DNA of 64,000 nucleotides from Linnemannia schmuckeri (taxonomy: Eukaryota > Mortierellomycota > Mortierellomycetes > Mortierellales > Mortierellaceae). The notes under the pieces were generated by a model, which worked only from the letters and a program-made list of their open reading frames with translations, did not search any database and was not told the DNA's origin. Shown in pieces: positions 11,599 to 23,917 of this stretch. Numbering within the stretch: the first letter of the stretch is position 1; the number at the start of each line of letters is the position of its first letter. The stretch spans positions 1,240,001-1,304,000 of the forward strand of contig JANATG010000002.1 in assembly GCA_029449235.1 (NCBI GenBank), read 5' to 3'. The translations under genes were made by a program, and so were the position numbers.

Positions 11599-14500
11599 TC
11601 AATCGTGTTTACGTCGCTTATTGGTTTCTTGAAGAACAATTGACCGATGATCGCGAGACGATTTCCGGCGGTGGGAAAGGGGACGACCCTGACGCGCTCT
11701 TGACGTTGATGTAGACGTGGACACCCTTGTGCTGGTTCTTGTCTTCACCTTTCTCGTCTTCCCGGCTTCACCTTCCTCGTCATCTTCGTTTCCGTCGCTG
11801 TCGTCATCATCGTCATCATCGCCAGACTCTTCATCTTCGGACTCTTCCTCTTCGACGTAGGCACTACTACCGTTGCTGCTGCTGATGCTGCCCCGGCTGG
11901 AAGGAGGGTTCATAAAGAAGCTGGCGGTGGTTCCTGCGGACGAGGGAGCAGTTATCGGCTGGAAGAGTGGAGGTTTCTGGTCCTCCTCCACATGCTGCTG
12001 ATGTTGATGCTGATGGTGGTGTTCTTGGAGGTGAAGTCTTTGTAACCGCCGTTGGGCTTGCCTCTGTTCGCGTTGGTGCTCTTGTTGACGCGATGAGGTG
12101 GTCTGGGAGTCGTGGTTGGAATTTTGATGATGTTGGTCATTGTAGGGAGAAGAGTATGGGCTGTAGCACGGTTGGTGTTGGCTGTTGTAGGACGAGACCT
12201 GCTCGCGGTGTTCTTGTTCCATTTCTTCTTCTTCCATGTCCTCGTCCTCCTTCGTGGTCATCATCATCTCCTCATCCCCATTGCTCTCAAGGCGCAGCTG
12301 TTGTTGTTGTTGGAGGGATGAAGGTTCTTCAGTGTGCATCTTCGAAGGGTCGGCGTCTTGAACATGGCCAACAGAAGCAGTAGTACTAACAGCGCCCGCA
12401 CCGTCACCATTACCACTACCACCCTCAAGGTACCCACCAGCACCATCCTCCTCAGCAGAGACACTAGAAGGTTCAGCAGGCTCGTGATGCACCATCATCT
12501 CCTTAGAAGGATCACAAACAGTCAAAGGGAACGACATCTCAAGTCGACATTCTTCTCCCTCACGGACATACTCTGCAACCACCACGATCGTACAGGATTC
12601 GTCCCCCGCACTCGGGATCCCTTTTAGTTCTCCGCGATGCCATTTCAGCCAGCTGGGGAGCCATGGGCTACTGAACTTTGCTGCCGGACCTATATTTTTG
12701 CGTTGATCGTGATCAACAGAAGGTTAGAGGGTCGCGTAATTTTTCCGGATTCCCTTATTTTCGCTGCGAGAACAAAAACAAAACGATGCAAACAATGCAT
12801 TTGCAAATACAAATGCTACAAATGCTACAAAAAAAAAAAAAAAATAGAAAGAGACTTACAAGACATTTGAGCATCCCAGATGCGGGGCGAATAGACGTAT
12901 GGGACACCGACACGGGCATACTTGATGACCTGTCCTGCAATCCGGCTCGAGTACTCTCGGAACTCCCACCGCACAGGACTCGTCGGCCTCCGCACAATTC
13001 CCAATCCACCCCCTGCTGCCGAAATCGCCTCGGGTCCAATCTGTTTCGGGTCCATATCTGGTGGTAAGAGGTCATAGAACCCTGTTGTCGTTGTCGTGGA
13101 GGCTTTGATGGAAGGTGTTGAAGTCGTAGAAGATGTCGAAGGCGTCGCCGACGTACCGGAAGAATCACTCGAAGAACCCACAAGCCCAACCGACCCGGAC
13201 CCAGAGGTAGGCACAACATTTGAAATCTTGCGCGCCTCAATATTCCAAACATGATTGCCCTTAGACTTCTGCTTCTTTCCATCCTCGTTAAACCGTGAGA
13301 TGTACCGATGTTTCCAGAGGTAGAGTTTGACTTTTCGAAGCGGGAGGACATCTTCTGTGAGACCGTGTTGAATCAAGGAATCGTGAAAAGCGTTGGTGAA
13401 GGCTTGGATTCGAAATTTGAAAGGCCTGAATTCGGTGGAGGCTTCAAGGCGTTCCATTTTCTTGGCCATGAGCGGCTGGTGGCTATTATTCAGTGTATGT
13501 GATAGAAGAATGACATTTATATTCAGAAAAAAATGTGATATGCTATTATTTTCATGCACACAAAGAAAACATGTATTGGGATGCTTTCTTCCTTCTTGAC
13601 ATACAACCCCTCCCCCTCCTTTTTTTTTTTTGTCGCCATCATGCCTCGCTTTTTGATATGATTGTGACAATGCCCCTCATAACTCGAATGAAAAAAGGAA
13701 AAGAAAGAGATATATTCCGAAACCTCCTTTCCATTTCTTCATTTGTTTCCCTCTACCTGTCCGTGTGTGGAATGGAAGAGAATACAGATGGAGACACAAG
13801 AAGGAAGAAATCGTCCCTCCTTGTGCATCACGCGGTAAGTGTGGTATGCGATGATTGATCAACAAGATCACGGACGGATGATCGAGAATCGACGATCTCC
13901 TTTTCCAAATACGTGTATCTTTTGTCTTAATCAATCGATATTTGTTTTGAAAGTAAAAATAAGTCTCGCATTTCTCAACCTTCTTTTTCCTGAGTTGCTT
14001 CCTGTGTCTGGTTCGTCTCAGAGTCAGTTGCTTTCTCATAGTCCTCTTCTTAAGCTTTTTTCTCTCAAGAAAAAAAAAATAGCAAAGACTTACATGTGGT
14101 CACCCTTGGCATCGCACGCTTTCACTAGACAGGACGAAAAGAGAGAAAAAGAAAAACATTAAGAATGTTTACAACTACAGATAAAAAGAAGGTAAACACA
14201 AGTTCACAAGTCTCTAAAAACCTACAGTCAGAACAGATACGCTGGAGAAACTTGAAAAAGATATCATCCAACTTGGCTACGACCTCGGGTTCCAAGGGTG
14301 CATGAAACTGAGTACGAGACCCCGTATTATCTCCGCGTGATGAAAATACCAATCCAGGAATCGCTGCTGTCGGTGCTCCTGACACATTTGTTACCAGCCC
14401 ACCAAATGCTGTACTGGGACCTCCACGGACTGGGAGGTTCGTTCCGTTTCCTCCTCCTGATGCTCCTGTTGACTGAGAGCCTGATGTAGATCCTAATGCA

Positions 14501-15990
14501 CCACTTGATGCTGTTGCTGTTGACGACGAAGATGAGAGATTCACCATTGCAGAAGCTTTGGAAGATCCAACATTCCTGGGTTGAGGCACAGGTGGTGGCG
14601 ACGAAGGAAGCTGATGATTCGAGGTCGCTAACCGCTTCACATAAGGGTCCCTAATATCCTGTTCGTGCAAATCGGCGTTCAAGAATGGGATATACCGACT
14701 CTCGGGATCAGATGCGCCACCAGGAGCAGTCAAGGGCTGGGACATGCGTCGAGGGAAGCGAGAGTGGTGTCGAATCGGTAGCGATGAGAGATGCCTCTGG
14801 TCCTGGTGATGGTGATGAGGGTGTTGGATGTGGTGTGGTGATGTGTACAGGCGGGGTGGTGGGTAAGGCGGCTGATAGCGGTCTGCTCCATCGTAGTAAT
14901 ATGGATGTCCTTGATGATGATAAGATGATCTTCCGTCATACCATTCATCGATCGATCGATGAGGTGGTGATGGGACCCTTTCGGAGTGATGGTACGGGTG
15001 TGAATAAAGCCCATGAGGATGGTGAGGGTGATGAGGGGGGCCTTCGTACGGGTGTCCATAAGAGGAGGGGGATGAAGGCGAGCACGCACGATAATGTTCC
15101 GGGTGATAGTACATCGAGTAAGGATCCTGTGCGTCGCTATTCCTGTTTCCACTGCTACCGGTTCCTGGCTGCTCATACTGACGCTGCTGCTGTGCCCTAC
15201 TCGCGTTTTGCAGGCCAAAGTACGATGCTGATGACGACGATGTGGACGATGTCGAAGAAGTCGATGTCATGGATGCTCCTGGGTGAGATGGAGGGTGGTA
15301 ATGATATTGTGGAGGCGATGGTGGACGATAGTTATGAGAGTTTAATGAATATCCTACTGCTGTCGGCCCTTGTTGTAGTGCTTCTGGTTGTGGGGGCTGT
15401 GAATGTGGGTGATGTGGGTGAGGATAGTTTTTTGACTGGTGGCTCAGAACCTGGGGCAGAGACGTATGTCTCTGGCGAGAGACAATTGGTCCCGCCTCAC
15501 CCGCGGATGAAGATGACTCTGCACTATTTGAGTTTCCATGCTCCAGCTGAGGTTCTCCTCGTCCAGAGTAGCCCAAAAGCGATGACGATAGTGGTGGATT
15601 CGAATGGTGAGGGTATCGCCTCAAGTCATCGTGGGTTGCTGCTGTTCCTTCATGCGTATACGATCGAGAGTTGTTGTGGCCAGTGGGAGGAGCTGCGCCA
15701 GAGGCGGGACTTGAACGTGGCGCTAAGACCGGCAATGAATCATGGGGTTCGGATCCTGCCTTCAAATGGTGCTGATACGCCTTTCCTGATCTTGATGCCG
15801 ACGAGGCCGAAGGGCCTTTACTTCCTCTTTCAGCACGTGGTGCTACTGTTGTTACCACTGTTGCCGATGTTATTGACGTGGATGTTAAGGCGACTGGCAT
15901 GAAGGCTGAACCAGATTCAGAACCGGATCTAGATTCTGATCTTGGCACGGATCCAGAGATGGATTTTGAAAAATATCCCTGTCCCCCCTT

Positions 15991-16080
<90 letters not shown>

Positions 16081-17305
16081 CTCTACTACTGTCGATGCTG
16101 AATTTGGCACTGGAGATGACTGTCCTTGGAAAGAATGCTGGGTATTGTTGACTGGTTGAGAATGAAAAGTTGGAGAGATGGGCGCGATTGGAGAGTGAGG
16201 GAATATTGAGCCTTGACCGTGTTGGTGTTCCTGCTGGCGCTCAGCATGATTCTTTCCGACCGGAGATAAACCGGCTTCTTGAGCGGCTTCATCGTGACCA
16301 TTCGTGTGCGAGCGCTGTTTGAAAAAAATTAACAAGCACATAGAAGGGAGGGCGTGAGTGAGTGAGATTTTGTGGATGGATGGAGGAGATTGAAGAACAA
16401 GGAAAAGCAAGATAAAGAAGGTGGAGAATAGAGGTGGACAGATGGAAGTAGTAGAACCGATAGAATGAGGTGCATAGGGAAAAGAAAACTCAATGGGACA
16501 ACAGTGAAGGGCCAATTCAAATAAAACCGCACGGATGAAGGATTACAGGCAACAGAAAAAACGAAGGGATGGATATCGGCAAGTGTTGCATGTATCAGAA
16601 TCACAAAAGAAAGAAAAATTCCTCAATGAGGAAAAGCACAAATTCATTGGCAAAGGAAAAAAGGGGTCATGCATTCATCCTTTGGTGTCCATCCTTTTTT
16701 CTATTACTTCATTACGTGGTTCTTTCGTACTATCATCTGTCCGTACTGAATGAGAATGTCCCTGAACGAAGATCACTCTTTTTTTTGGATGTATGTGTAT
16801 GCGTACGTGTGAGGTTGAACATGGACCAGACATAGGACAAAATTACTTCCGGGACGATTTTGAAATCCAAAAGGGGCGCTATATAAGGGAATTGAAGGAG
16901 TAAAACACCTTTATGTGTCCGCCTTTGTTTGCTTCGTGTGAGCTGGTCATTGAAAAATGATGAGAATGGAACCATCATTCATAAAGTGATGTCGTCGCTG
17001 TAGAGTGGAAAAAAAAAATATTCGGGTAACTTATGTGTCTCTGTTTGGATGAATACAGTGAGAGTGGCAGTCGAAATAAACTTGGGAATTAAAAACCACC
17101 CACGCAAAAGTACCCGTTGTATTGGTCTCTGCGATGGAACAATCAACTCCAAGAAGAAAAAATAGCCGAAAAAGAAAGCTGTTCATGTGTATTCTCTGGA
17201 GTGGATGCAATGGCTACCGCGCATAGTGAAAGTATTTGTGATTTTTGTACTTGCCTGAACGCGGTGATGGTGGTCGCCCAGCCATTTTTCAAGATGCCTA
17301 GCCAT
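11599..17305 (-). CDS. medA: Medusa (MedA)-type developmental transcriptional regulator, 5-exon model
   Basis: On the minus strand, exons 17305-17255 (tentative), 16314-14226, 14124-14094, 13482-12860 and 12689-11599 join to 1295 codons in one frame. The conserved core spans exons 2-5. It begins 'LDDIFFKFLQRICSDLKACD', continues through 'IHQPLMAKKMERL', 'FRPFKFRIQAFTNAF' and 'ISRFNEDGKKQKSKGNHVWN', and ends near 'LPSWLKWHRGELKGIP'. From memory this is the conserved block of Aspergillus MedA and its relatives Ren1, Acr1 and Med1, which control conidiophore development, adhesion and virulence-related traits. The 31-nt exon 3 is supported by phase and by continuity of this block. Exon 2 is otherwise disordered (Ser, Pro, His, Ala-Gly repeat). 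The C-terminus is Gln/His-rich, then acidic, then basic (possible nuclear localisation signal). Exon 1 gives a plausible start, MARHLEKWLGDHHHRVQ, but rests only on phase and a GC donor. The true start is uncertain. Confidence 0.82.
15991..16080 (-). repeat. Hexanucleotide microsatellite coding an Ala-Gly run
   Basis: About fifteen perfect copies of TCCTGC on the plus strand lie in medA exon 2. On the coding strand they read GCAGGA and give alternating Ala-Gly. The frame is preserved whatever the copy number. Confidence 0.9.
16315..17254 (-). other. Possible GC-AG first intron of the MedA-type gene
   Basis: The acceptor TTTCAAACAG|CGC at 16315 is strong: in-frame sequence upstream of it looks non-coding and sequence after it looks coding. 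A candidate donor CAG|GCAAGT at 17254 closes the frame at phase 0. At 940 bp the intron is much longer than the other introns here, and the pairing is unproven. Confidence 0.4.
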
Positions 17306-17906
17306 TTGCTCAACATCTTGTAAAAGTCCTATTGACTCTGGCACAAAACCTCGCGTGAATGATAGTCTGGCGTTCACCGCAGAGTCGACGATGCTACATT
17401 TGGCGCATTGCAAACAGGAAAAGTAATGGAACATGTTGTCGTTTGGTTTTTGTATCCAATGATTAGTACATGAACCAAGTACAAAAATGATACACCGGAT
17501 ACAATCGATTGCCGAACGTAAACAACAGCACCCACAAAAAAAAATCGCCGATGCATTTTTTTCTTCCATCAACGGTCGTAGTTGTTCCTTGTCCCACTCT
17601 TGGAATACCTGCCTTCCGCATCCATCGATATAGACTCTCTTTTACCTTCCACGCCATTGTCTCTCACTCTGTTTAGCCTTTTCTTTGGACAATGCTCAGT
17701 TTCTAGCTTGGAGAAAGTTACCCGGCCCTGTTTACCTGGTGAACATCGAGAGTGTACTCTCGTCTTGTGGAGAGCTCATCTGAGACCGAAGAGTTGACCC
17801 CTTCTTTTTTGTAGCTAATTCGGGAAGGAAACGATACGTTCACAACGGCTATTTCAATGGTCGTTCGTAGATGTATCTTGGCCAGTACTTGAGAACTGCC
17901 CTGTAT

Positions 17907-17908
<2 letters not shown>

Positions 17909-17946
<38 letters not shown>
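17909..17946 (+). repeat. Poly(A) tract, 38 bp
   Basis: An uninterrupted run of A on the plus strand. No transposon body is recognisable on its 5' side, so I do not call it a retrotransposon tail. Confidence 0.9.
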
Positions 17947-17948
<2 letters not shown>

Positions 17949-18982
17949 ACCGAGGGCAAACAGGGGGTAAATGAACAAAGCAAAACAAAAAAAAGGTCAG
18001 TCGAGTCTTTCATACATGTGGCTGACAAGGATGGAATCAAGGCCAAGTAAGGACTGGTCATGCAAATGCAAAATGAAGCGATCCAATCTCAACGATGCAT
18101 CTTTCAAAGGGCAAAAAAGGAAGGAAAAGATTCATCGAATCGTCAATTGCAGTCGTCATTAGGGGGATGGCGTTAGCGCCCCGATTATTTTTTTCAACCA
18201 TCCGCCAAACTTGAAGAAAATTGTCCAGAAATAAAAAGAATAAAAGAAACAATGGGAGAAAGCTACGAACATGAGGGCGATGAATGTGTCTTCCTTAAAG
18301 ATAGCGGATCAACCTTGAGTATATAATAAAAGTGGGGCGCCAGTAAAGTGAACGCATGCTGGATTGAACGGACAAAGCGGCGAAAAAGTGGGAGAAGATG
18401 GAGGGGAAAGACACGATCCAAATGCAAGGGTAGGATCGCCCACCTCGCTTTTTTCTGTTTGCCTTTCAATTCCCGGTTTAAGATTATCTCTGTGTGGAGA
18501 TAGATGGGGAAATGGATTCAAAAGTAGGTGGATGGAAATTTGGAAGAAAGGTGATAAACCGTATCCAGGTTCAATCGTTGAATAAAATGCGCAGAGAAAA
18601 GGAGGATACACCAACGGCAATAGAAGGTCTGAAGGCTGAAGAAAAAGGAAAGAGCTGAAAGGCTTGAGAGGCGTGAAGGCGATGGAAAACGAGGGACGAG
18701 GCATAAAGCAAAAGGTGAAAGTGTCGTTTGAATGAAGGAACTGAGCGGTAGGACAATATTGCCAATTGTGGGCATTGCAGGCGAAGGAGGGAGCAGAGCA
18801 CCGTTATTCCGGAAAGAAAAAAACGGGAGACTCGAGGTGAAGGGACAGGGAAAGGTTAAACGTGCCTTGTTGTTCGTTGTAAATGACTGCGTTGGCTCTA
18901 AAGAGGGTGTGGGTTGAGAAGGAGCTATTGAGTTGTGGATAAACGCGATTGGCGACTGGACTGGGAGAGTGAATGAAAGGGT

Positions 18983-18993
18983 CTTTTTATATA
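18983..18993 (-). promoter_or_regulatory. Possible TATA box upstream of the MedA-type gene
   Basis: The minus strand reads TATATAAAAAG, preceded by a long pyrimidine-rich run on the same strand (about 19270 down to 19000). If used, the mRNA leader would be about 1.6 kb before the tentative start at 17305. This is positional inference only. Confidence 0.25.
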
Positions 18994-19800
18994 GGATGTG
19001 GGATGGGATGTGGGTGGCAAGTGAGGTATGAGGTATGAGGATAGCAAAAGGATAGAAAAGGAAAGAGTGGAAGGGATAGGAAAGTGGAAGTGGAGTTCAG
19101 GGAAGGGAAGGAGAATAGAAGAGGAATGGGGGGGAGGGGTAAGGGAAAATATCAACAAAGAAGGGAAGAGAAAGGGAAGGGAAAAGAGCAGAGCAGAAGA
19201 GAAAAGAAAGGAGAGAAGGAAAGAGGCGAGAAAGAATAAGGAGGGAAGGGGGAAACAAGAAGAGAGTCGATTGAGTCCGTTAGTTCAAATAAGATACATA
19301 AGAAAAATAAGTTTTTGATGTTGGCCCAGTCAGTCATACAATCTGTCCACAATTCATTCTTTTTATGTGCACCCAGGAAGGTGGACAGAGCAAAGCGTAC
19401 ATGGACGAGCAACTGGGTGACTCCTGTTTTTGTGCGTGCTCTCTCTATTGTCTCTCTGTCTTTTGCAATAGGTGTATAGACAACACAAAATAAGGGGGGA
19501 GAGACAGGACGATCAGTCATGGCTCGATGGTTTGCTCGACTAGTTAGTTAATTGTCGATAGCCGCATTGTATGTTTGTAGTAAACTGAGAAGGAGGGTCA
19601 AGAGAGTTCAATAATGGACTTTGATGTGAAGCAACTCAGTGCGACAATAACCACAGTTCAATAGGTATCTACTCACTTTTTTGTTACACCCTGTAAGTGT
19701 ACGCGCGCCCCCACAAGTAGAGCGAATAAATAAGGAGGAGAATGAAAAGAAAGAACGCAGAGAAGAGAAAAGACACCTGAAAAGAAAAGAAAAAGGAACG

Positions 19801-19836
19801 AAAAGAACGAAAAGAACGAAAAGAACGAAAAGAGAA
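19801..19836 (+). repeat. 9 bp tandem repeat AAAAGAACG, 4 copies
   Basis: Four exact copies, with a partial unit on each side. It lies in the gene-free stretch and no function is visible. Confidence 0.85.
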
Positions 19837-22800
19837 AAATGCTCTCGACATTAGCGGAGGATACAAAAAGGAAAGAAAAAAATAAACGTTCACAACTGAG
19901 CGATAAAAAAAAAAAAATTACTTCCTTTACCTTCCCTTTCCCACAAAACCGGAAAATGAAGGACGCGAAAAACAAGAGTTAAATTTTGTTTGCCAATAAC
20001 AAACAACGCAAAAAATGAATAGGATTTTTGTTTAATATAATCTGAACAAAGTAACATCTGTGGGAAGAGAGACCAAAAAGGTTCAAATCCCAAGGTGGAT
20101 GCCGATTCATTTTTCCTTCTTTCCGTCTCGACCGCCATTGGCGACTGATCATAATAATAAGCGATCACATATTACCATTTTTTATTTCTTCGCCCTTTCA
20201 CCTTTCACCTTCCATACAGCTAGCGCTTCCACGGCTGGAAGGGTCAAACGAAATTAAAAAGAGCACACTTCCTGGCTGCGATTGCATCTTCCTTTTGCAA
20301 AAGAAAAAAGGTGGGGACGAGTGAGAAAGGAAGACGACGAAGAAAAGGTCGGTCGGTCAAGCGGAAGAACCATTGTGTCAGCCCCAGTTGAAAAAAATAA
20401 TTATTGACAAGCCAATCGCCGCCTGAGTGCCAGGTAAACAAACCGCCGCCATCGAACCATCGAAATATAGGAGGGGAAAAACAAATGCCAGCTCAGCTGA
20501 GTATAGTAAGGAAGGGACTTAGAGAATGAGAAACCTCTGGTTCCCAGGAGAGTGGGTTCCTTGACGGAGATGATTGGGAGATAAATGCAGCCAATGTACT
20601 AGTGGCTACCTACACATGTATATGCTACCTTACGCGAACAATCGCCCGCCTCTTTTCTTCGTTCCTTGACAAGCAGCTTTTTGTTTCTTTTTCCATTTTT
20701 TTCGGCTTCCACCTCTGGTCAATTCATCGGCGTTTCGAAATATATTTCTGTTCTTGTCTTTTGTCCTCATCTCATCCTCATTCTCGCTTGTTCTCGGTTG
20801 TTCAATGTCTTGCGAAGGACGAACACGTTGATATTACATAGCTATTCTGTCTAGTTCCTGAGACAAATTGGCCAATTGGTCTTGAACGATAGAGTATCAA
20901 AGAGTTGTTGTGAACTTATGGATGACATACAAGAAGAGGAGGAAGGGGGTGCTATATCGTATTGCGTTGGTCTCGAGAGAGAAAGAAAGAGAGAAAACTA
21001 AAACAGACATATAGGAGAATTGCAAAATGGTTTATTTCAATACACCAATGATTCCACCAAAAGACTGTATTGGACAAAAGGGGTGCGGATAAAACGCAGG
21101 AAAAATGTTGCTGGGACTCTCAAACTACAGTATCACATCCTTCTCTTCTAAGGGGAGATGAGGAAGGGATAGGATTTAAAAAAAAAGGTATTGTACAGTA
21201 CATTACTGCCTTTGAAAATAACAACAGACACCGACATGATACATGTACATACAATCGATTGTACATAGAGACAGACACATATCCACATACACACACAGAC
21301 CAAGCAGGCAAAGAAAGTAAAGCAGGGCATGTGCAATGAACAAACACAAAACAAGGTCAATTGAATATTGTAAAAAGGCTATTATAAAACCAGGGGTAGG
21401 GTTGGAGGTGAGAAAGAGTTTGCACCTCCGCCCATCATCTCCCATCTCAGCTTAACCTGTAGACCCTCCTCTTTCACCCTTCTAACTTTTTGTACAGGAC
21501 TTGTTGGTGAGCCTCCATATCTTTTCTTTTTTTCATTACCGCAAACATATATACTAAAACCACACAACGGTTTTCTCACGAGATACACTCACTGTAAAAA
21601 ATAAAGGCCGCATTCGCCATACTAGAGTTACAGACCTCCAAAATTCACTATTAACAAAAAAAAAACGATATCGCCTGTTCGCCCTTGTCAGCCAACAAAA
21701 ACCAAGGCTCTCATCCGACTATCCGCATAACAAACAATCAACAAACGACAAACAACCCTCTTCCTACCTTCAATGATCAAAGATACACCCGCATACAGTA
21801 CACTCGCAGACAGAAAAATTGTGCAGGAAGTATAAAGACGAGAGCATCTGTCCGTTGACTGGCTGGGTTGTTATCGATTGAGGGTGCACCCGTTCTTTTT
21901 TCTTTCCTTCCTTCCATTGACCTCCTTTTTTTTTGTTGCTCACTTCTTTTTTGTTGTCATTACCATTCCAGCCCTTGTAATGCGTTATTTCTTAGTCAGG
22001 ACTATGTATCGCAAGCTTCCTTCCTTCCACTCAATTTGACACGAATCAACATGTGGGTCATGCCTTTGCAAACTGGCCAAAAACAGCGGTCGACGAACAT
22101 GAGCGTGCGCCCTTATCCACAGACATAGAAATACCAATGGCCTATTGGTCATTATTTTCCCTTCCCTCGGTACGGTAGGTACGCCACTCAGGGTCGGGGT
22201 GACTGGTCAATGAGTTTCCACTACGCCCTGTCATCTGTCCTTTCCGGTTTTTTCGTTGGTTCAATGCTCTCACATTGACTCTCCCTGTCTTTTTAAGCAC
22301 CACCCAAAAAAAAAAAAAAAAAAAAAAATCTTTTTCATGATAGTGAAAGAGGGGTACAGCGAAAGAAATGGTTTGATCTTTTCCTTTTTTTCCTCTTCTT
22401 CACTTCCGCTGAGTATGACAGCTAACCAATCAACTCTACCTGAAAACAACTGTGCTGAGGGTTATTATTTTTGTTTCTGTCGCTTTGATCAATCAATCAG
22501 AGTTAGGGAGTGAGCGAATGTCCTCTGTGGAGTGAATAAGCGCAAGAGTGGATAAGAAGGGAAGAACAATAAACAACGACATACCTGCTTAGATTACTTT
22601 TTGGTTGTTCGTTGTTTTATTGTTTGTCAGTCTAAAGTGAGTTCAGTAAGAAGGAAAGAAGAGGGAAATAGAAGTAAAGAAGAAAGAAGAAGCGGAAAAT
22701 GGAAAGAAGGAAAGGCACAAAGTACAGGAACAAGAAAGAGTGCGAAGAGAGAAAAAGAAAAAAGCACAAAAACGGGTGGTACCCTCGTACATGTATCAAG

Positions 22801-23917
22801 AATTTGAATTTGTTAATTATTTGAATGCTCCAGCCAGTTATGTCTCCTCAATACGACTCAGTTCTATGCCGCCTGTGGCCACTTTTTTTTTTTCTCTTTC
22901 CGTCCATGTGCATGTCCCCCAATTTTCACTCCTCTTCCTCTCTCTATTTCCATCTCATTCGTTCACAGGGCACACTCACCTGTCAAAAAATAACTAAAAC
23001 GAAAAAAAAGGCAGCACAAGAACCCCCAAAATTATCCTGCCCACATCTGACAGACAGCGCTTCAAGTATGCCTCTCTCAGCTCCGTGTCGAATAGCACAC
23101 TATCCGCTTCCCCACGCTGCGATGATCGACTTTCTGAGAGAGAGAGGGAGAAGGAGAGAGAGAATACCGACAGCAACTAAAATCTCAATGGATTGTGCTC
23201 CCCATCGCTACCTTAATTCTTCATGATCTCCTTGTTCTTTCCCCTCCCTCTCCTTCCCCTTAGATGAACAGGTCCTATCCTGTCTCATCAAGAGTAAAAA
23301 AGAAAGGCCCCTTTCTGCATCCCTCCTACATTGATGTCCACCTTTTTTCGTTCTCGCCCGCGTCGCATTAGGTAACTAGCAATGATTGTCACCATCATCC
23401 ATTGACCCTTTTCCACTCCTTTTTCTTTCTTTTTTTTTCTCGTCTTTATTCTTATCTTTTTACCTGTTTACCTTCTTTTTTTTCTGCTTTCATATCTGTT
23501 TTTTTTTTATCTGTGACAAGGAGTGCAAAATCCGCGTGCCACCAACATCATGCCCCTTTTTTTTCCTTGCTATGTTTTTGTTTGTGTCTATATCGCTCCA
23601 TGCTGACCATGCGACAAGAAAAAAACAGGACGACAGGGTAGTCCTAATGGCTTTTTCACTTTTTTATTTCATTTTTCTGTTCATTGTCAATTTTTGTTTT
23701 CTTTTCGATACTCTTTTCTTCACTTCCTTTCGCCTTTCTTCATTCTGCTCGATCTTTTCTTTCTACTCTCGCATGACCCTTCGTTCCCCTTCCTCCCACA
23801 TACAACAGCGACAAAGATAAAAACAAAAACAAAAAAAGACATAATCTCGTAAACATACATATCTACAACCACCTAAGCCCACCTTGACAATCCAACCTCA
23901 GCTTTATAGACATAGTC

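Larger units (their letters stand above)
17306..23917. other. 6.6 kb stretch with no supportable gene
   Basis: This lies between the divergently oriented MedA-type and syntaxin genes. It holds long A tracts (17909-17946; 22306-22328), a purine-rich plus strand at about 18960-19270, a 9 bp tandem repeat near 19801 and a pyrimidine-rich segment (about 23390-23780) before the syntaxin start. Open frames are short, low-complexity and overlap on both strands. It may be regulatory DNA or long leaders. I see no tRNA, no transposon ORF and no conserved protein. Confidence 0.55.

Noticed and set aside
14685..15902. 405-codon open frame on the plus strand
   Set aside because: It is antisense to the coding exon of the Medusa-type gene. 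It follows that gene's codon pattern, has no domain, and starts inside the conserved gene.
16879..16890. TATATAAG on the plus strand as a promoter
   Set aside because: No credible plus-strand gene follows. The downstream 68-codon frame has no coding character.
17258..17572. Longer minus-strand ORF with Cys pairs upstream of the proposed medA exon 1
   Set aside because: The Cys pairs do not match a zinc-finger spacing I know, and upstream sequence lacks coding character. Only the part from 17305 is kept, as a tentative exon.
18925..19318. Lys/Glu-rich plus-strand and Ser/Pro-rich minus-strand frames
   Set aside because: Both are translations of one purine-rich tract and have no support.
23386..23820. 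144-codon Phe/Ser-rich plus-strand frame
   Set aside because: It is a T-rich leader region before the syntaxin gene, with no start context or domain.
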